DNA from: Verrucomicrobiota bacterium | GTDB lineage: Bacteria > Verrucomicrobiota > Verrucomicrobiia > Limisphaerales > UBA1319 | Assembly (NCBI GenBank): GCA_022711435.1 | Contig: JAKLFB010000039.1 | Location: 1 to 55,776 of the forward strand | Direction of reading: 5' to 3' | Length of the DNA: 55,776 bases | In this document: piece after piece, positions 8,138 to 16,638 of the stretch | How positions within the stretch are numbered: the first letter of the stretch is position 1 | Layout: every line of letters starts with the position of its first letter | Notes under the pieces: generated by a model | Seen by the model: only the letters and a program-made list of their open reading frames with translations | The model's database searches: none | What the model was told of the DNA's origin: nothing | Program-made: the position numbers and the translations under genes

Positions 8138-8332
8138 ATGCCAGAAGGTTATTGTGTCAAGTGCAAGGCCCGGAAGGAGATTGTGGATGCCATGGAGGAG
8201 ACCATGAAAAATGGTCGCAAGGCCATCAAGGGCAAGTGCCCGACCTGCGGCGCGGTGATGTTCAAGATCATCGGCGGCAAGGTGGCGGCTGAATCGGGAG
8301 CGCCGTCCACAGAGCCGACATCTCCAGCATAA
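8138..8332 (+). CDS. DUF5679-type zinc-ribbon mini-protein
   Basis: A 64-aa protein with the pattern seen in DUF5679: MPEGYCVKCK at the start, a TMKNGRKAIKGKC block and CPTCG with MFKI. Four cysteines in two CxxC knuckles (Cys6/Cys9 and Cys34/Cys37) should hold one zinc ion. The last 15 residues are a Ser/Pro/Thr-rich tail. The role of the family is unknown to me; nucleic-acid binding is a guess based on the fold type. The start MPEGYC at 8138 is preferred over the in-frame ATG at 8111 because family homology begins there. The following kinase gene starts 13 bases after the stop, so the two are probably co-transcribed. Confidence 0.85.
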   Translation: MPEGYCVKCKARKEIVDAMEETMKNGRKAIKGKCPTCGAVMFKIIGGKVAAESGAPSTEPTSPA

Positions 8333-8345
8333 TTCCGAGGCGACT

Positions 8346-9518
8346 ATGGCTCACGAACTTGGCTACGCGATCCTCACTCCGTATTCGCTTTCGAAGTCGC
8401 GCACCGGGGGGATCCTGGCGCGGCTGATCAGCCGGACGGGTTTGGAGCTGGTGGGGGCGCGGATGTTTGCGCCGGGGATCGAGCTGGTCCGGCAGTATGC
8501 GGAGATGCTGGTGACGGCCAACGATCCGCAGGACCGGCGGATTCAGGAGCTGATCCGGGGCTACATCTTGAAGAATTTTGTGCCGGACTCGAGGACCGGC
8601 CGGCGGCGGCGGGTGATGCTGCTGGTCTTTCGGGGCGAGGACGCGGTGCGGCGAGTCCGGTCGGTGGTGGGCAACTTCAGCCTCGACCGGATGGGGGGCG
8701 AAACCATCCGGGACACCTATGGGGATCTGGTGTTTGACGATCACAACCAGGTGATCTACTTCGAGCCTGCTGTGCTGGCGGCGCCAGACGCGACGGAAGC
8801 GCAACAGAAGCTCAAGCTGTGGGCGCGCTACTCGGACACCGATGGGGGGCTGTTGCAGGGGGTGATCCCATACCCGGAAGGGGCGCAGGTTCAGAGGACG
8901 CTGGTCCTGATCAAGCCGGACAATTTCCGGTTTCCGACTGGCCGGCCCGGCAACGTGATCGATTTCTTCTCGCGAACCGGCCTGTTCATCATTGGCATCA
9001 AGGTGCATCGGATGAGCGTGGCGGAGGCGGAAGAGTTTTACGCGCCGGTGCGGGAGGTCTTGAGGACGCGGCTGACCGACGTGGTGGCGACCCGGGCGAA
9101 GGCGGCATTGGAGCCGGAGCTTCAGTTCGAGATCCCGCCGGCAGAAACCCGGCGTTTGGGGGAGATCCTGAGCCCGCTGCACGCCGATTGGCAGTTCGAG
9201 AACATCGTGAAGTTCATGTCCGGGCATTCGCCGCACACCTGTGCCGACGAGGATCGCACCAAGCCCGGCACCGAGAAGTGCATCGCCCTGGTTTACGAGG
9301 GGCCTGACGCGGTGAGGAAGATCCGGGAAGTGCTTGGGCCCACGGATCCATCGAAGGCGCCGCCGGGATCGATCCGGCGCGAGTTTGGCCAGACCGTGAT
9401 GGTGAACGCGGCGCACGCCAGCGATTCGGAGGAGAACGCGCGTCGAGAGCTGAAGATTATCGGCTTTGACCATAACCACTTCCGGGAAGACATCGAGGCG
9501 CACTTCGGCGGCCTGTGA
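8346..9518 (+). CDS. Double-domain nucleoside diphosphate kinase-like protein
   Basis: A 390-aa protein made of two NDK-like halves; an ordinary NDK has about 140 residues. The C-terminal half has RTLVLIKPD (184-192) and the catalytic histidine signature NAAHASDS with His357. This half carries inserts of about 60 residues. The N-terminal half (about 1-165) keeps the outline but has LTPYS in place of IKPD, and the sequence where a catalytic His is expected reads EPAVLAAPD. It is therefore likely catalytically dead. If active, the enzyme would exchange gamma phosphates between NTPs and NDPs through phospho-His357. A GAGG motif lies 6-7 bases before the ATG. Confidence 0.8.
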   Translation: MAHELGYAILTPYSLSKSRTGGILARLISRTGLELVGARMFAPGIELVRQYAEMLVTANDPQDRRIQELIRGYILKNFVPDSRTGRRRRVMLLVFRGEDAVRRVRSVVGNFSLDRMGGETIRDTYGDLVFDDHNQVIYFEPAVLAAPDATEAQQKLKLWARYSDTDGGLLQGVIPYPEGAQVQRTLVLIKPDNFRFPTGRPGNVIDFFSRTGLFIIGIKVHRMSVAEAEEFYAPVREVLRTRLTDVVATRAKAALEPELQFEIPPAETRRLGEILSPLHADWQFENIVKFMSGHSPHTCADEDRTKPGTEKCIALVYEGPDAVRKIREVLGPTDPSKAPPGSIRREFGQTVMVNAAHASDSEENARRELKIIGFDHNHFREDIEAHFGGL

Positions 9519-9575
9519 CGGCGCGCCGGGTGGTAAGCTTACGGCCATCAATCCGGCGTCCACGAAGTGGCCGCC

Positions 9576-10025
9576 CTACCTTTCGGCTATCGGCTTGCCA
9601 GGTCGCGCTCCGGGCGGCGGAGGATCCTGCCACCAATCGAGGTGGCGCGCGAGGTCCTCGACCAGAACGGCATCAGCGGGAGGAAAGTCGTACTGGCTGA
9701 GCTGCGGGGGGTGGATCCATGCAAGCTCTGCGCAGCCAATGGGCTTGGGCTCACCGCTGCGGACGCCGCAGCGAAAGAAACGGATACGGACGACTTTTTC
9801 GGGGTAGGCGTGTTTGACCTCGCGGAGGAGTCTGCCGACATCGATTTCGAAAGCGAGCTCTTCGCGCAGTTCGCGGGCAAGGCAGGATTCCCAGGATTCA
9901 CCCCGCTCGCGTTTCCCGCCCGGGAATTCCCAGAGGCCGCCCAAGTGCTCGTGAGGAAGCCGCCGGGTGATCAGAAGCCGGCCTTGGCGGAAGACCAAAG
10001 CGGCGGAGACCTCGATGGGGATCAT
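9576..10025 (-). CDS. Nudix hydrolase (MutT-like)
   Basis: Small cytoplasmic pyrophosphohydrolase, 149 aa. The Nudix box is complete at residues 37-59: Gly37, Glu43, then Arg51-Glu52-Leu-Arg-Glu55-Glu56-Leu. A preceding WEFPGG and an N-terminal strand (VSAALVFRQGRLLITRR) match the MutT group that removes 8-oxo-dGTP and related damaged nucleotides. Specificity within Nudix enzymes cannot be assigned safely from sequence. The start codon overlaps the stop of the UDP-glucose dehydrogenase gene by four bases (10022-10025), so translation is probably coupled. The gene converges on the NDK-like gene with 57 bases between. Confidence 0.9.
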   Translation of the reverse strand: MIPIEVSAALVFRQGRLLITRRLPHEHLGGLWEFPGGKRERGESWESCLARELREELAFEIDVGRLLREVKHAYPEKVVRIRFFRCGVRSGEPKPIGCAELAWIHPPQLSQYDFPPADAVLVEDLARHLDWWQDPPPPGARPGKPIAER

Positions 10026-11311
10026 CGACCGATGCTTTTATAGATGAAGCCGAGATGTTCCATTTCGTTTTTGTCGAACAGGTTGCGTCCGTCGAACAGG
10101 ATCGGGCACGTCATGACGCGGCAGGCTTTGGCCAGGTCGAGCTGCTTGAACTGGGACCATTCGGTGGCCAGGACGAGCGCATCGCAACCTTCGGCGACGT
10201 CATCCTGGTGGGCGACATAGGTGACATCGGGGAGCAAGGCGCGGGCCTTGTCCATGGCTTTGGGATCGTGGACACGGAGGCGGGCGCCTTCGGCCTGGAG
10301 CCGGCGGCAAAGCTCGATGGCGGGCGACATGCGGACGTCATCGGTGTTTTCCTTGAAGGCGAGCCCGAGGATGCCGATCTGCTTGTCCTTGATGACCCAG
10401 AGAGTATCGACGATCTTGCGGAAGAACCGGTCCAGCTGCTGGGCGTTGATCCGCTGGACTTCGCGCAGGAGGGCAAAGTCGTAGCCCAGCTGCTCGGCGA
10501 TCTTGATGAAAGCGCTGAGGTCTTTGGGGAAGCAGCTGCCGCCGAAGCCCAGCGAGGCATCCAAGAACTGCCGGCCGATGCGCCGGTCCATTCCGATGCC
10601 ATTGGCGACATCCTGGACATCGGCATGGGATGCCTCGCAGATGACGGACAGGGCGTTGATATAGGAGATCTTGAGGGCGAGGAATGAGTTGGCGGCGTGT
10701 TTGATGAGCTCGGCGGATTGGATATCGGTGACGACGATGGGGGCGTCGAAAGGCGCGTAGACCTGTCTCATGGCGGAGACAGGCCGGGGAGAGCTCACCC
10801 CGACCACGATCCGGTCCGGACGAAGGAAATCCTCGACAGCGGAGCCTTCGCGAAGGAACTCGGGGTTGCTGACGACGTCGAATTCAACCGGAGTCCGGCA
10901 GTAGCGCTTGATGGTCTCGGCGACCTTTTGGCCGGTGCGGACGGGGACGGTGCTTTTATCGACCACGATCCGGTAGCCGGTGAGGTTGGCGGCCACTTCG
11001 CGCGCGACCCGCTCGATGAAGCTGAGATCGACGGATCCATCGGGCAAGGGTGGCGTGGGCACCGCGATGAAAACGATCTGCGAGGCGTGGACGGCCTCAG
11101 GCGTCGATGTCGTGAACCGCAGCCGGCCGGCGTCTCGGTTTCCGCGGACCAGCTCCTCGAGCCCGGGCTCGTAGATCGGCATGCCGCCGGCTTCGAGCAT
11201 GGCGATCTTCTCGGCATCGCAGTCGACGCAAACCACCTCGTGTCCGGCCTCGGCCAGGCAAGTGCCGGTGACGAGCCCGACATAGCCGGTGCCAATGATC
11301 GCAATTTTCAT
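10022..11311 (-). CDS. ugd: UDP-glucose 6-dehydrogenase
   Basis: NAD-dependent enzyme, 429 aa, oxidising UDP-glucose to UDP-glucuronate for surface polysaccharides. The N-terminal Rossmann motif is IGTGYVGL (6-13). The catalytic cysteine is Cys260 in GFGGSCFPKD. The catalytic region also shows SNPEFLREG (148-156) and KHAANSFLALKIS (204-216). The C-terminal UDP-binding domain has LGLAFKENTDDVRMSP. Length and motifs are those of the family throughout. It overlaps the Nudix gene by four bases downstream. Together with galE (19.2 kb), the glycosyltransferase and the flippase, it implies exopolysaccharide or LPS sugar supply, though the genes are not clustered. Confidence 0.96.
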   Translation of the reverse strand: MKIAIIGTGYVGLVTGTCLAEAGHEVVCVDCDAEKIAMLEAGGMPIYEPGLEELVRGNRDAGRLRFTTSTPEAVHASQIVFIAVPTPPLPDGSVDLSFIERVAREVAANLTGYRIVVDKSTVPVRTGQKVAETIKRYCRTPVEFDVVSNPEFLREGSAVEDFLRPDRIVVGVSSPRPVSAMRQVYAPFDAPIVVTDIQSAELIKHAANSFLALKISYINALSVICEASHADVQDVANGIGMDRRIGRQFLDASLGFGGSCFPKDLSAFIKIAEQLGYDFALLREVQRINAQQLDRFFRKIVDTLWVIKDKQIGILGLAFKENTDDVRMSPAIELCRRLQAEGARLRVHDPKAMDKARALLPDVTYVAHQDDVAEGCDALVLATEWSQFKQLDLAKACRVMTCPILFDGRNLFDKNEMEHLGFIYKSIGR

Positions 11312-11469
11312 GGCTTATTTGAAACCTTTCAGGTTGCTCGCGCGATTCACACGAGGTGGCCTCCGATCCGCCATGCAATCCAGCCCGCCTGTCGCCGCTC
11401 CCGGCCATGCCCCTCTCCGACGGATCCATGGATCTTCCGACGGCTCCCGCAGGACCGGCCAGCGGCCGG

Positions 11470-12309
11470 CTAGGGCGCGGGTGGGGCGTTCGTCCCGGGT
11501 GCGGGCGTGGCGGCGGATGGAGGCGCGTTGCTTGGCGCCGGCGGATTGGCGGCCGGGGCGGAGTCAGCCGCCGAGGATGCAGCTCGGACCTGGGTGGTAC
11601 CCTGGATTAGGTTGGTGACAGTGGCGCCGAGGACGGGGGCGTTGGTCTTGGCCAGCTCGGGGTGGGCGGCCAGGAGCCGCTCGCGTCGCTCGCGGGCTTC
11701 GGCGGCCCAGTAGCCGCGGTCGGGCTGGGCGAGAAGATCGTCGTAGAGCTGCACGGCCTTGGCGTGCTGCTGCTTGGCCTCGCAGATGCGGGCGATGGCG
11801 AGGCGGGCCTGCTGGGCGGCGGGCTGGTTGGCGTAGGTATCGACCGCTTTTTCGTAGACGGGAAGGGCTTCGTCGGCGCGGTTGAGCGATTCGAGGGTGG
11901 CGGCGACGCCCAAGTCGGCGACATGGATCATGGAGCTGCGCGGGTGGCGCTGGCGGAACCGTTCGAACTCGGCGAGGGCCTCGGCATACTGGCCGCTCGA
12001 GAAATGGGCGCCGGCTGCCAGGAGCTGCGCGCGAGCGGCCGCGGGTGTCCCGGCATAATCGGAGGCCACGCGCAGGAGATCGGCGGGGGAGGGGCGGGCG
12101 TTGGGGCCTTCGGCGCTGGCAGCCATGGTGACCTGGAGCAGGGCTTCGGACGCTGCCAGCTGGCGCTGCGCGCGGTGCCAGAAGAAATAAGACACTGCCA
12201 ATGCCACCACGGCGCCGATGGCGACGCCAGCCAGAATCCGCTTCTTATGGATCTCGAGCCATGCCAGCACTTCGTAGAGACCGGCTGACGGGGTCGCTTC
12301 AGAACTCAT
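11470..12309 (-). CDS. Membrane-anchored TPR protein (YfgM-like)
   Basis: A 279-aa protein with one N-terminal membrane helix (about 24-44) after a short cytoplasmic tail. Helical tetratricopeptide-type repeats follow from about 90 to 210, for example AAGAHFSSGQYAEALAEF and YEKAVDTYANQPAAQQARLA. The last 50 residues are a low-complexity Ala/Pro/Ser/Asn tail. The layout resembles YfgM/TPR_21 proteins, which sit in the cytoplasmic membrane and help secreted proteins or outer-membrane assembly; that role is an analogy. The gene lies upstream of ugd on the same strand with 158 bases between. A short GC hairpin without a T-run (11455-11469) follows the stop. Confidence 0.75.
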   Translation of the reverse strand: MSSEATPSAGLYEVLAWLEIHKKRILAGVAIGAVVALAVSYFFWHRAQRQLAASEALLQVTMAASAEGPNARPSPADLLRVASDYAGTPAAARAQLLAAGAHFSSGQYAEALAEFERFRQRHPRSSMIHVADLGVAATLESLNRADEALPVYEKAVDTYANQPAAQQARLAIARICEAKQQHAKAVQLYDDLLAQPDRGYWAAEARERRERLLAAHPELAKTNAPVLGATVTNLIQGTTQVRAASSAADSAPAANPPAPSNAPPSAATPAPGTNAPPAP

Positions 12310-12518
12310 CGGGGTAATTCATCAGACAAGCGTCCACCAAGGCAAGTCTGAAATGGAGTGGAAACTTCCGCTGGCATTCGGGGCGGGCAATGGGCTAGGC
12401 TGGGAAATCTTGGGCGCGGTTTGGCGTTGGCCGGCCGGCCAGCCGAACCCTCGAGGGGCGCTAACGACCTGCCAGGGGGGCGGGCTGGCGCCGGCGGACG
12501 CCTGCCAGCCTCGATGAT

Positions 12519-15269
12519 ATGAGCGATTCCAATCTGCCAACCAGCGCGCGGATCCGTCAGGATTTCCTCGATTTTTTCCGGGGATGCCAGCACACGATCG
12601 TCCCCTCCTCGAGCCTGATGCCGGATTCGCCCAACCTGCTGTTCACGAACGCGGGGATGAACCAGTTCGTTCCGATCTTTTTGGGGCAGCAGCCCTGTCC
12701 CTACCGGCCCGCGCGGGCGGCGGACACGCAGAAGTGCATCCGGGCGGGGGGGAAGCACAACGACCTCGAGGACGTGGGATTGGACACGTACCACCACACG
12801 TTTTTCGAGATGCTGGGGAACTGGTCGTTCGGAGACTATTTCAAGAGGGAGGCGATCGCGTGGGCATGGGAGTTGGTGACGGGCGTGTGGCGGTTTCCGA
12901 AGCACCGGCTCTATGCAACGGTCTACTCGCCCGATCCCGCCCGGGGCGATCCCAGCCAGTTTGACCAGGAGGCCTACGACTGCTGGGCCGAGCATTTCGT
13001 CCGGGCCGGGCTGGATCCGCGGCTCCATATCCGCAACGGGGGCAAGAAAGACAATTTCTGGATGATGGGGGACACGGGGCCTTGCGGGCCATGCTCGGAG
13101 CTGCACGTGGATCTCACCCCGGCCGGAGACAGCCGGGGCGAGCTGGTCAACGCGGGCAGCCCGAAGTGCATGGAGATCTGGAACCTGGTGTTCATGCAAT
13201 ACAACGCGAACGCCGATGGCGGCTTTTCGCCCCTCCCAGCCCGCAGCGTGGACACCGGCCTTGGATTCGAGCGAGTGGCGGGCATCATCCAGTGCACGCG
13301 GCAGTTCAACGACTTCTCCGGCGTCATCTCGAACTACGAAACCGACGTGTTCCGCCCGATCTTCTCCCGGATCGAGCAGCTGAGCGGGCGGCGGTACGGA
13401 TCGACTCTGCCCCGAGCGGGATCGACAGGCGACACGGCACAGGAGAAGACCGACGTGGCATTTCGGGTCATCGCCGACCATATCCGGACGCTGGGCTTCG
13501 CGATCGCAGACGGCATTGCGCCGGGCAACACCGACCGGCATTACGTGCTGCGGCGGATCCTGCGCCGGGCGGTGCGCTACGGGCGGACGCTCGGATTCCA
13601 CGAGCCGTTTTTCCATCGGCTGGTGGTGGTGCTGGCCGAGACGATGGGCCATGTGTTCCCGGAGATTCGAAAGAAGCAGAAGCTGGTGGAGGAGACGATC
13701 CGGACCGAGGAGGAGTCTTTCAACAAGACGCTGGACCGCGGGATCGAGCTGTTCGACGAAGCGGCTGCCGCGGTCGGCGCCAGCCGGTCGTTTCCGGCGG
13801 CGGAGGCCTTCCGGCTCTACGACACCTACGGTTTCCCGCTCGATCTGACGGAGCTGATGGCGCGGGAGCGGGGGATGACCGTCGAGAAGGACGAATTCCA
13901 CCGCCTTATGGACGAGCAGCGGACCAAGGCGCGCGCGGCGCGAAAGAAGGAAGTGATCGAGCTTTCCCAGGTGGGGACCCAGGATCCGACTCGGTTTGTC
14001 GGGTATGACCGGCTCGAGACACCGAGCCGCGTCCTCGAGGCCATCGGGTTCAAGGGCCAGACGGCCGTGATTCTCGAGGAGTCCGCCTGCTATGCGGAGA
14101 TGGGAGGGCAGGTGGGCGACACGGGCGAGCTTGTTGCGGGGGAGGAGCTCGGGTCCGCCGGCCCGGGTGCGCGGCCGCGGTCGATCCCGATCCTCAACAC
14201 CCGGAGAAACGGCGATACCTGGCTGCATATGGCGCCGGCCGAGGCGAACCTCGAGCCGGGAGAGCCCGTCCTGGTCCGGGTCGATCGCGCACGCCGGGCG
14301 GCCATCCAGCGGCATCATACCGTCACGCATCTGCTGCATTGGGCGATCCACGAGGTGGTCAGCCGGGATGCCACCCAGAAGGGATCCTACGTCGGCCCCG
14401 AGAAGCTGACCTTCGATTTCAACAGCGCGGCGCTGACGCCGGCGCAGGTGGCCGATATCGAGCGGCTGGTCAACGAGCGGATCGTCGAGAACGCCCCGGT
14501 CTCGTGGGCCGAGGTTCCCTACCAGGACCTCGAGAAGCGGCCCGACATCATGCAGATCTTCGGGGAGAAATACGGCTCGAGCGTCCGGGTCATCCAGATC
14601 GGAGGGCAGCCCTTGGAGCTCAACGGCTACTCGATGGAGCTGTGCGGCGGCACCCACTGCCGGGCGACCGGCGAGATCGGATTGTTCCGGATCGTAAGCG
14701 AAGGCGCCATCGCGGCGGGCATCCGGCGCATCGAGGCTCTGGCCGGGCTTGAGGCCTACCGCCGGGCCGGGCAGGAGCTCGCCCTTCTCCGGACCCTCTC
14801 CGCCATGGTGAACTCGCCCGTGGCCGAGCTGGAGAAGAAGATCGAGGCCATTGTCGCCCAGCAGAAGGAGCTGGAACGGCAGCTCCGGGAATCGCGGCAG
14901 AAACAGGCGGCGGACACCGCCGCCTCGATCGAGGCCCAGGCGCAGGACATGGGCGCCACCCGCGCGATTGTCGCCAACTTGGGCCGCGCCGACGCCGAGT
15001 TTCTGCAGGCCGTCATCGACACCCTGAAAGGGCGGTTCGAGGGTGTCGTGGTATTGGGCGCAACGGACGGAGGAGCCGTTTCGCTGGCTGCCAGCGTGGC
15101 GCCCGGATTCACGCGCAAGATCCAGGCCGGCAAGATCATCCAGACCATTGCCCCCCTGGTGGGCGGAAAGGGCGGCGGGCGGCCCGATTTCGCCCGGGGC
15201 GGCGGCAAGGATCCCGCCGGACTCGAGAAGGCGCTCCAGCAAGCGCGGCAGGTGCTGTCCGGACTTTGA
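12519..15269 (+). CDS. alaS: Alanyl-tRNA synthetase
   Basis: Charges tRNA-Ala, 916 aa, slightly longer than the usual ~875. The class II catalytic core is at the N-terminus (FTNAGMNQFVPIFLG, THHTFFEMLGNWSFGDYFK with one residue difference, and GLGFERVAGI). The editing domain carries the zinc ligands HTVTH (600-604) and CGGTH (Cys709/His713). A coiled-coil stretch (about 765-820) and the glycine-rich C-Ala domain (VGGKGGGRPDFARGGG) complete it. The start MSDSNLP at 12519 gives the expected short leader. A 209-base spacer separates it from the divergent TPR gene; no T-box or other leader structure was recognised there. Confidence 0.97.
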   Translation: MSDSNLPTSARIRQDFLDFFRGCQHTIVPSSSLMPDSPNLLFTNAGMNQFVPIFLGQQPCPYRPARAADTQKCIRAGGKHNDLEDVGLDTYHHTFFEMLGNWSFGDYFKREAIAWAWELVTGVWRFPKHRLYATVYSPDPARGDPSQFDQEAYDCWAEHFVRAGLDPRLHIRNGGKKDNFWMMGDTGPCGPCSELHVDLTPAGDSRGELVNAGSPKCMEIWNLVFMQYNANADGGFSPLPARSVDTGLGFERVAGIIQCTRQFNDFSGVISNYETDVFRPIFSRIEQLSGRRYGSTLPRAGSTGDTAQEKTDVAFRVIADHIRTLGFAIADGIAPGNTDRHYVLRRILRRAVRYGRTLGFHEPFFHRLVVVLAETMGHVFPEIRKKQKLVEETIRTEEESFNKTLDRGIELFDEAAAAVGASRSFPAAEAFRLYDTYGFPLDLTELMARERGMTVEKDEFHRLMDEQRTKARAARKKEVIELSQVGTQDPTRFVGYDRLETPSRVLEAIGFKGQTAVILEESACYAEMGGQVGDTGELVAGEELGSAGPGARPRSIPILNTRRNGDTWLHMAPAEANLEPGEPVLVRVDRARRAAIQRHHTVTHLLHWAIHEVVSRDATQKGSYVGPEKLTFDFNSAALTPAQVADIERLVNERIVENAPVSWAEVPYQDLEKRPDIMQIFGEKYGSSVRVIQIGGQPLELNGYSMELCGGTHCRATGEIGLFRIVSEGAIAAGIRRIEALAGLEAYRRAGQELALLRTLSAMVNSPVAELEKKIEAIVAQQKELERQLRESRQKQAADTAASIEAQAQDMGATRAIVANLGRADAEFLQAVIDTLKGRFEGVVVLGATDGGAVSLAASVAPGFTRKIQAGKIIQTIAPLVGGKGGGRPDFARGGGKDPAGLEKALQQARQVLSGL

Positions 15270-15371
15270 CATGAATGCATGGCGGCTCGGACGGCGTCCA
15301 ATGGAACAAATGGCCTGTCAAGGGGACGGCTGTTTCTTACGGAGCCAGAGATGGTTTCCTGATTCGATTTT

Positions 15372-15911
15372 ATGAGCGAGAACGAAAAAGCGCGCCGAAG
15401 CCGGGGCAGGCCTGAGCCGGCCCCCGTCGAGGTGCGCGAGATGAAATTGAACGACTTGCCGGTGGTGTTTGCCTTGGGGCAGGAGCTGTTCACCGCCGAA
15501 AAGCTGCCCACGCTCTATCGTTCGTGGGATGAGCATGAGGTCGTCACGCTGTTCGGCACCGACGACGAGACCTGCCTCGTGGCCGAGGCGCGCGGCGAGA
15601 TCATCGGATTCGCCCTGGGCCGCATCATGGAAAAGCCCCGGAACGCCTGGCGATATGGCTGGGTGGAATGGCTCGGAGTCCGGCCCGGCTGGAAACGAAG
15701 CGGCATCGCCTCGCGCCTCCTGGGCAGGCTGACAGAGCTCTTCCTCGAACGCGAGGCGCGCATGATGCTGGTGGACACCGACGAGGAGAACACCGACGCC
15801 TTGGCGTTTTTCGAGAAGCACGGGTTCGGTCACTCAATCCGGCACGTCTATCTGTCGTGCAACCTCGACGATCATCCCCGGCCGCGCCACCGGCGTTCGA
15901 GCGCCCGATAG
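15372..15911 (+). CDS. GNAT-family N-acetyltransferase (RimI-like)
   Basis: A 179-aa acetyl-CoA-dependent N-acetyltransferase. The acetyl-CoA loop is seen in VEWLGVRPGWKRSGIASRLL (a variant of Q/RxxGxG/A). The C-terminal motif B is in NTDALAFFEKHGF. The first 20 residues are basic and variable. Substrate could be a protein N-terminus, an amine or an antibiotic; nothing in the context decides. It follows alaS by 102 bases, a spacer in which I see no gene. Confidence 0.85.
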   Translation: MSENEKARRSRGRPEPAPVEVREMKLNDLPVVFALGQELFTAEKLPTLYRSWDEHEVVTLFGTDDETCLVAEARGEIIGFALGRIMEKPRNAWRYGWVEWLGVRPGWKRSGIASRLLGRLTELFLEREARMMLVDTDEENTDALAFFEKHGFGHSIRHVYLSCNLDDHPRPRHRRSSAR

Positions 15912-15934
15912 GACCGGTCCCAGGCCCCACTCAT

Positions 15935-15963
15935 TTGACAAGATCATTCGAATGGCTTACTAT
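15935..15963 (+). promoter_or_regulatory. Near-consensus sigma70 promoter
   Basis: A perfect -35 box TTGACA (15935-15940) is followed after exactly 17 bases by TACTAT (15958-15963), five of six matches to TATAAT. The region around it is unusually AT-rich for this window. Transcription should start near 15970, giving a leader of about 25 bases to the Cys-rich protein start at 15996. It is the best promoter seen in the window. Confidence 0.8.
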
Positions 15964-15995
15964 CTGCGTGAAATTAACTTAAAATAGAAAGTGAG

Positions 15996-16502
15996 ATGAA
16001 CATGAAAAAGACGTTGTTGGTGGTGGCGGTGGCGGTGTGGGCCGGGCTCCAGATCGGCCAGGCCGGCGGCGAAGCCGGGTCCAAGGCTGGCAAGGGATGT
16101 TGCGCGGCTCCATGCCCGACGGCGGTTACAGCCGCCACGGCGGTGTCGGGCGGCGCGTGTGCAGCTCCGGCGGTATGTGCCGAAGCATGCCCCGCGAAAT
16201 GCCCGTGTCCGGCAGGGCCCTGTGAAGGCTGCCCCGTTGCGGCTCAATCGGGCCAGATCGCCTGCGGGGCGCGGCCGGCGGCCTGCGCGGCGGTCCCGGA
16301 GGGCTGTCCGAAGGCAGCCGTCCAGACGGCGGTTTGTCCGGCTGGGAAGGCCGGCGTCGCGGCCGGGACATGCCCTGCCATCAACAAGGCGGGGGCGGCA
16401 GGCCAGTGTCCGGCAGGGGTGCGGTCGGCCCGCGAAGTGAAGAGGTCGCAACCGCCGGTCAAGGGCGCCGTCCTGCTGACGAACCGCTCGGCAGGCCGCT
16501 GA
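15996..16502 (+). CDS. Small secreted Cys-rich protein of unknown function
   Basis: Not a family I recognise. The 168-aa product starts MNMKKTLLVVAVAVWAG, a Sec signal peptide with likely cleavage after GQA (residue 23). The mature part is rich in Ala, Gly and Pro and holds 16 cysteines, mostly in Cys-Pro or Cys-Ala contexts (GCCAAPCP, ACPAKCPCPAGPCEGCP, and repeated CPAG). It ends in a basic Arg/Lys/Ser tail. Metal binding or a disulfide-rich surface role is conceivable, but not shown. The gene has its own near-consensus promoter and a strong terminator, so it is a single-gene, probably highly expressed unit. AGTGAG lies a few bases before the ATG. Confidence 0.8.
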   Translation: MNMKKTLLVVAVAVWAGLQIGQAGGEAGSKAGKGCCAAPCPTAVTAATAVSGGACAAPAVCAEACPAKCPCPAGPCEGCPVAAQSGQIACGARPAACAAVPEGCPKAAVQTAVCPAGKAGVAAGTCPAINKAGAAGQCPAGVRSAREVKRSQPPVKGAVLLTNRSAGR

Positions 16503-16521
16503 GATCTTCCGATTGCATCGC

Positions 16522-16557
16522 ATCCCGGCCGGCGCGTGCGGCCGGGATTTTTTGTTT
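16522..16557 (+). terminator. Rho-independent terminator after the Cys-rich protein gene
   Basis: A perfect 10-bp GC-rich stem, ATCCCGGCCG (16522-16531) with CGGCCGGGAT (16539-16548), encloses a 7-base loop GCGCGTG. It is followed at once by a T-rich run (TTTTTTGTTT). It begins 19 bases after the stop codon of the Cys-rich gene and should isolate it from ribBA. Confidence 0.92.
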
Positions 16558-16638
16558 GCAGGGGGGCGGTGATGTTCACCAGAATGGCGATTTGCCGCAA
16601 GGAGAGGTGCGGCGGAGTCAGGTGGCAGGAAAGATTGT

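Noticed and set aside
12310..12518. Possible T-box or regulatory leader upstream of alaS
   Set aside because: No T-box sequence or terminator/antiterminator pair was seen in the 209-base spacer.
16558..16638. Possible FMN riboswitch upstream of ribBA
   Set aside because: Only about 80 bases separate the terminator and the start, too short for the aptamer, and no conserved FMN-element blocks are visible.
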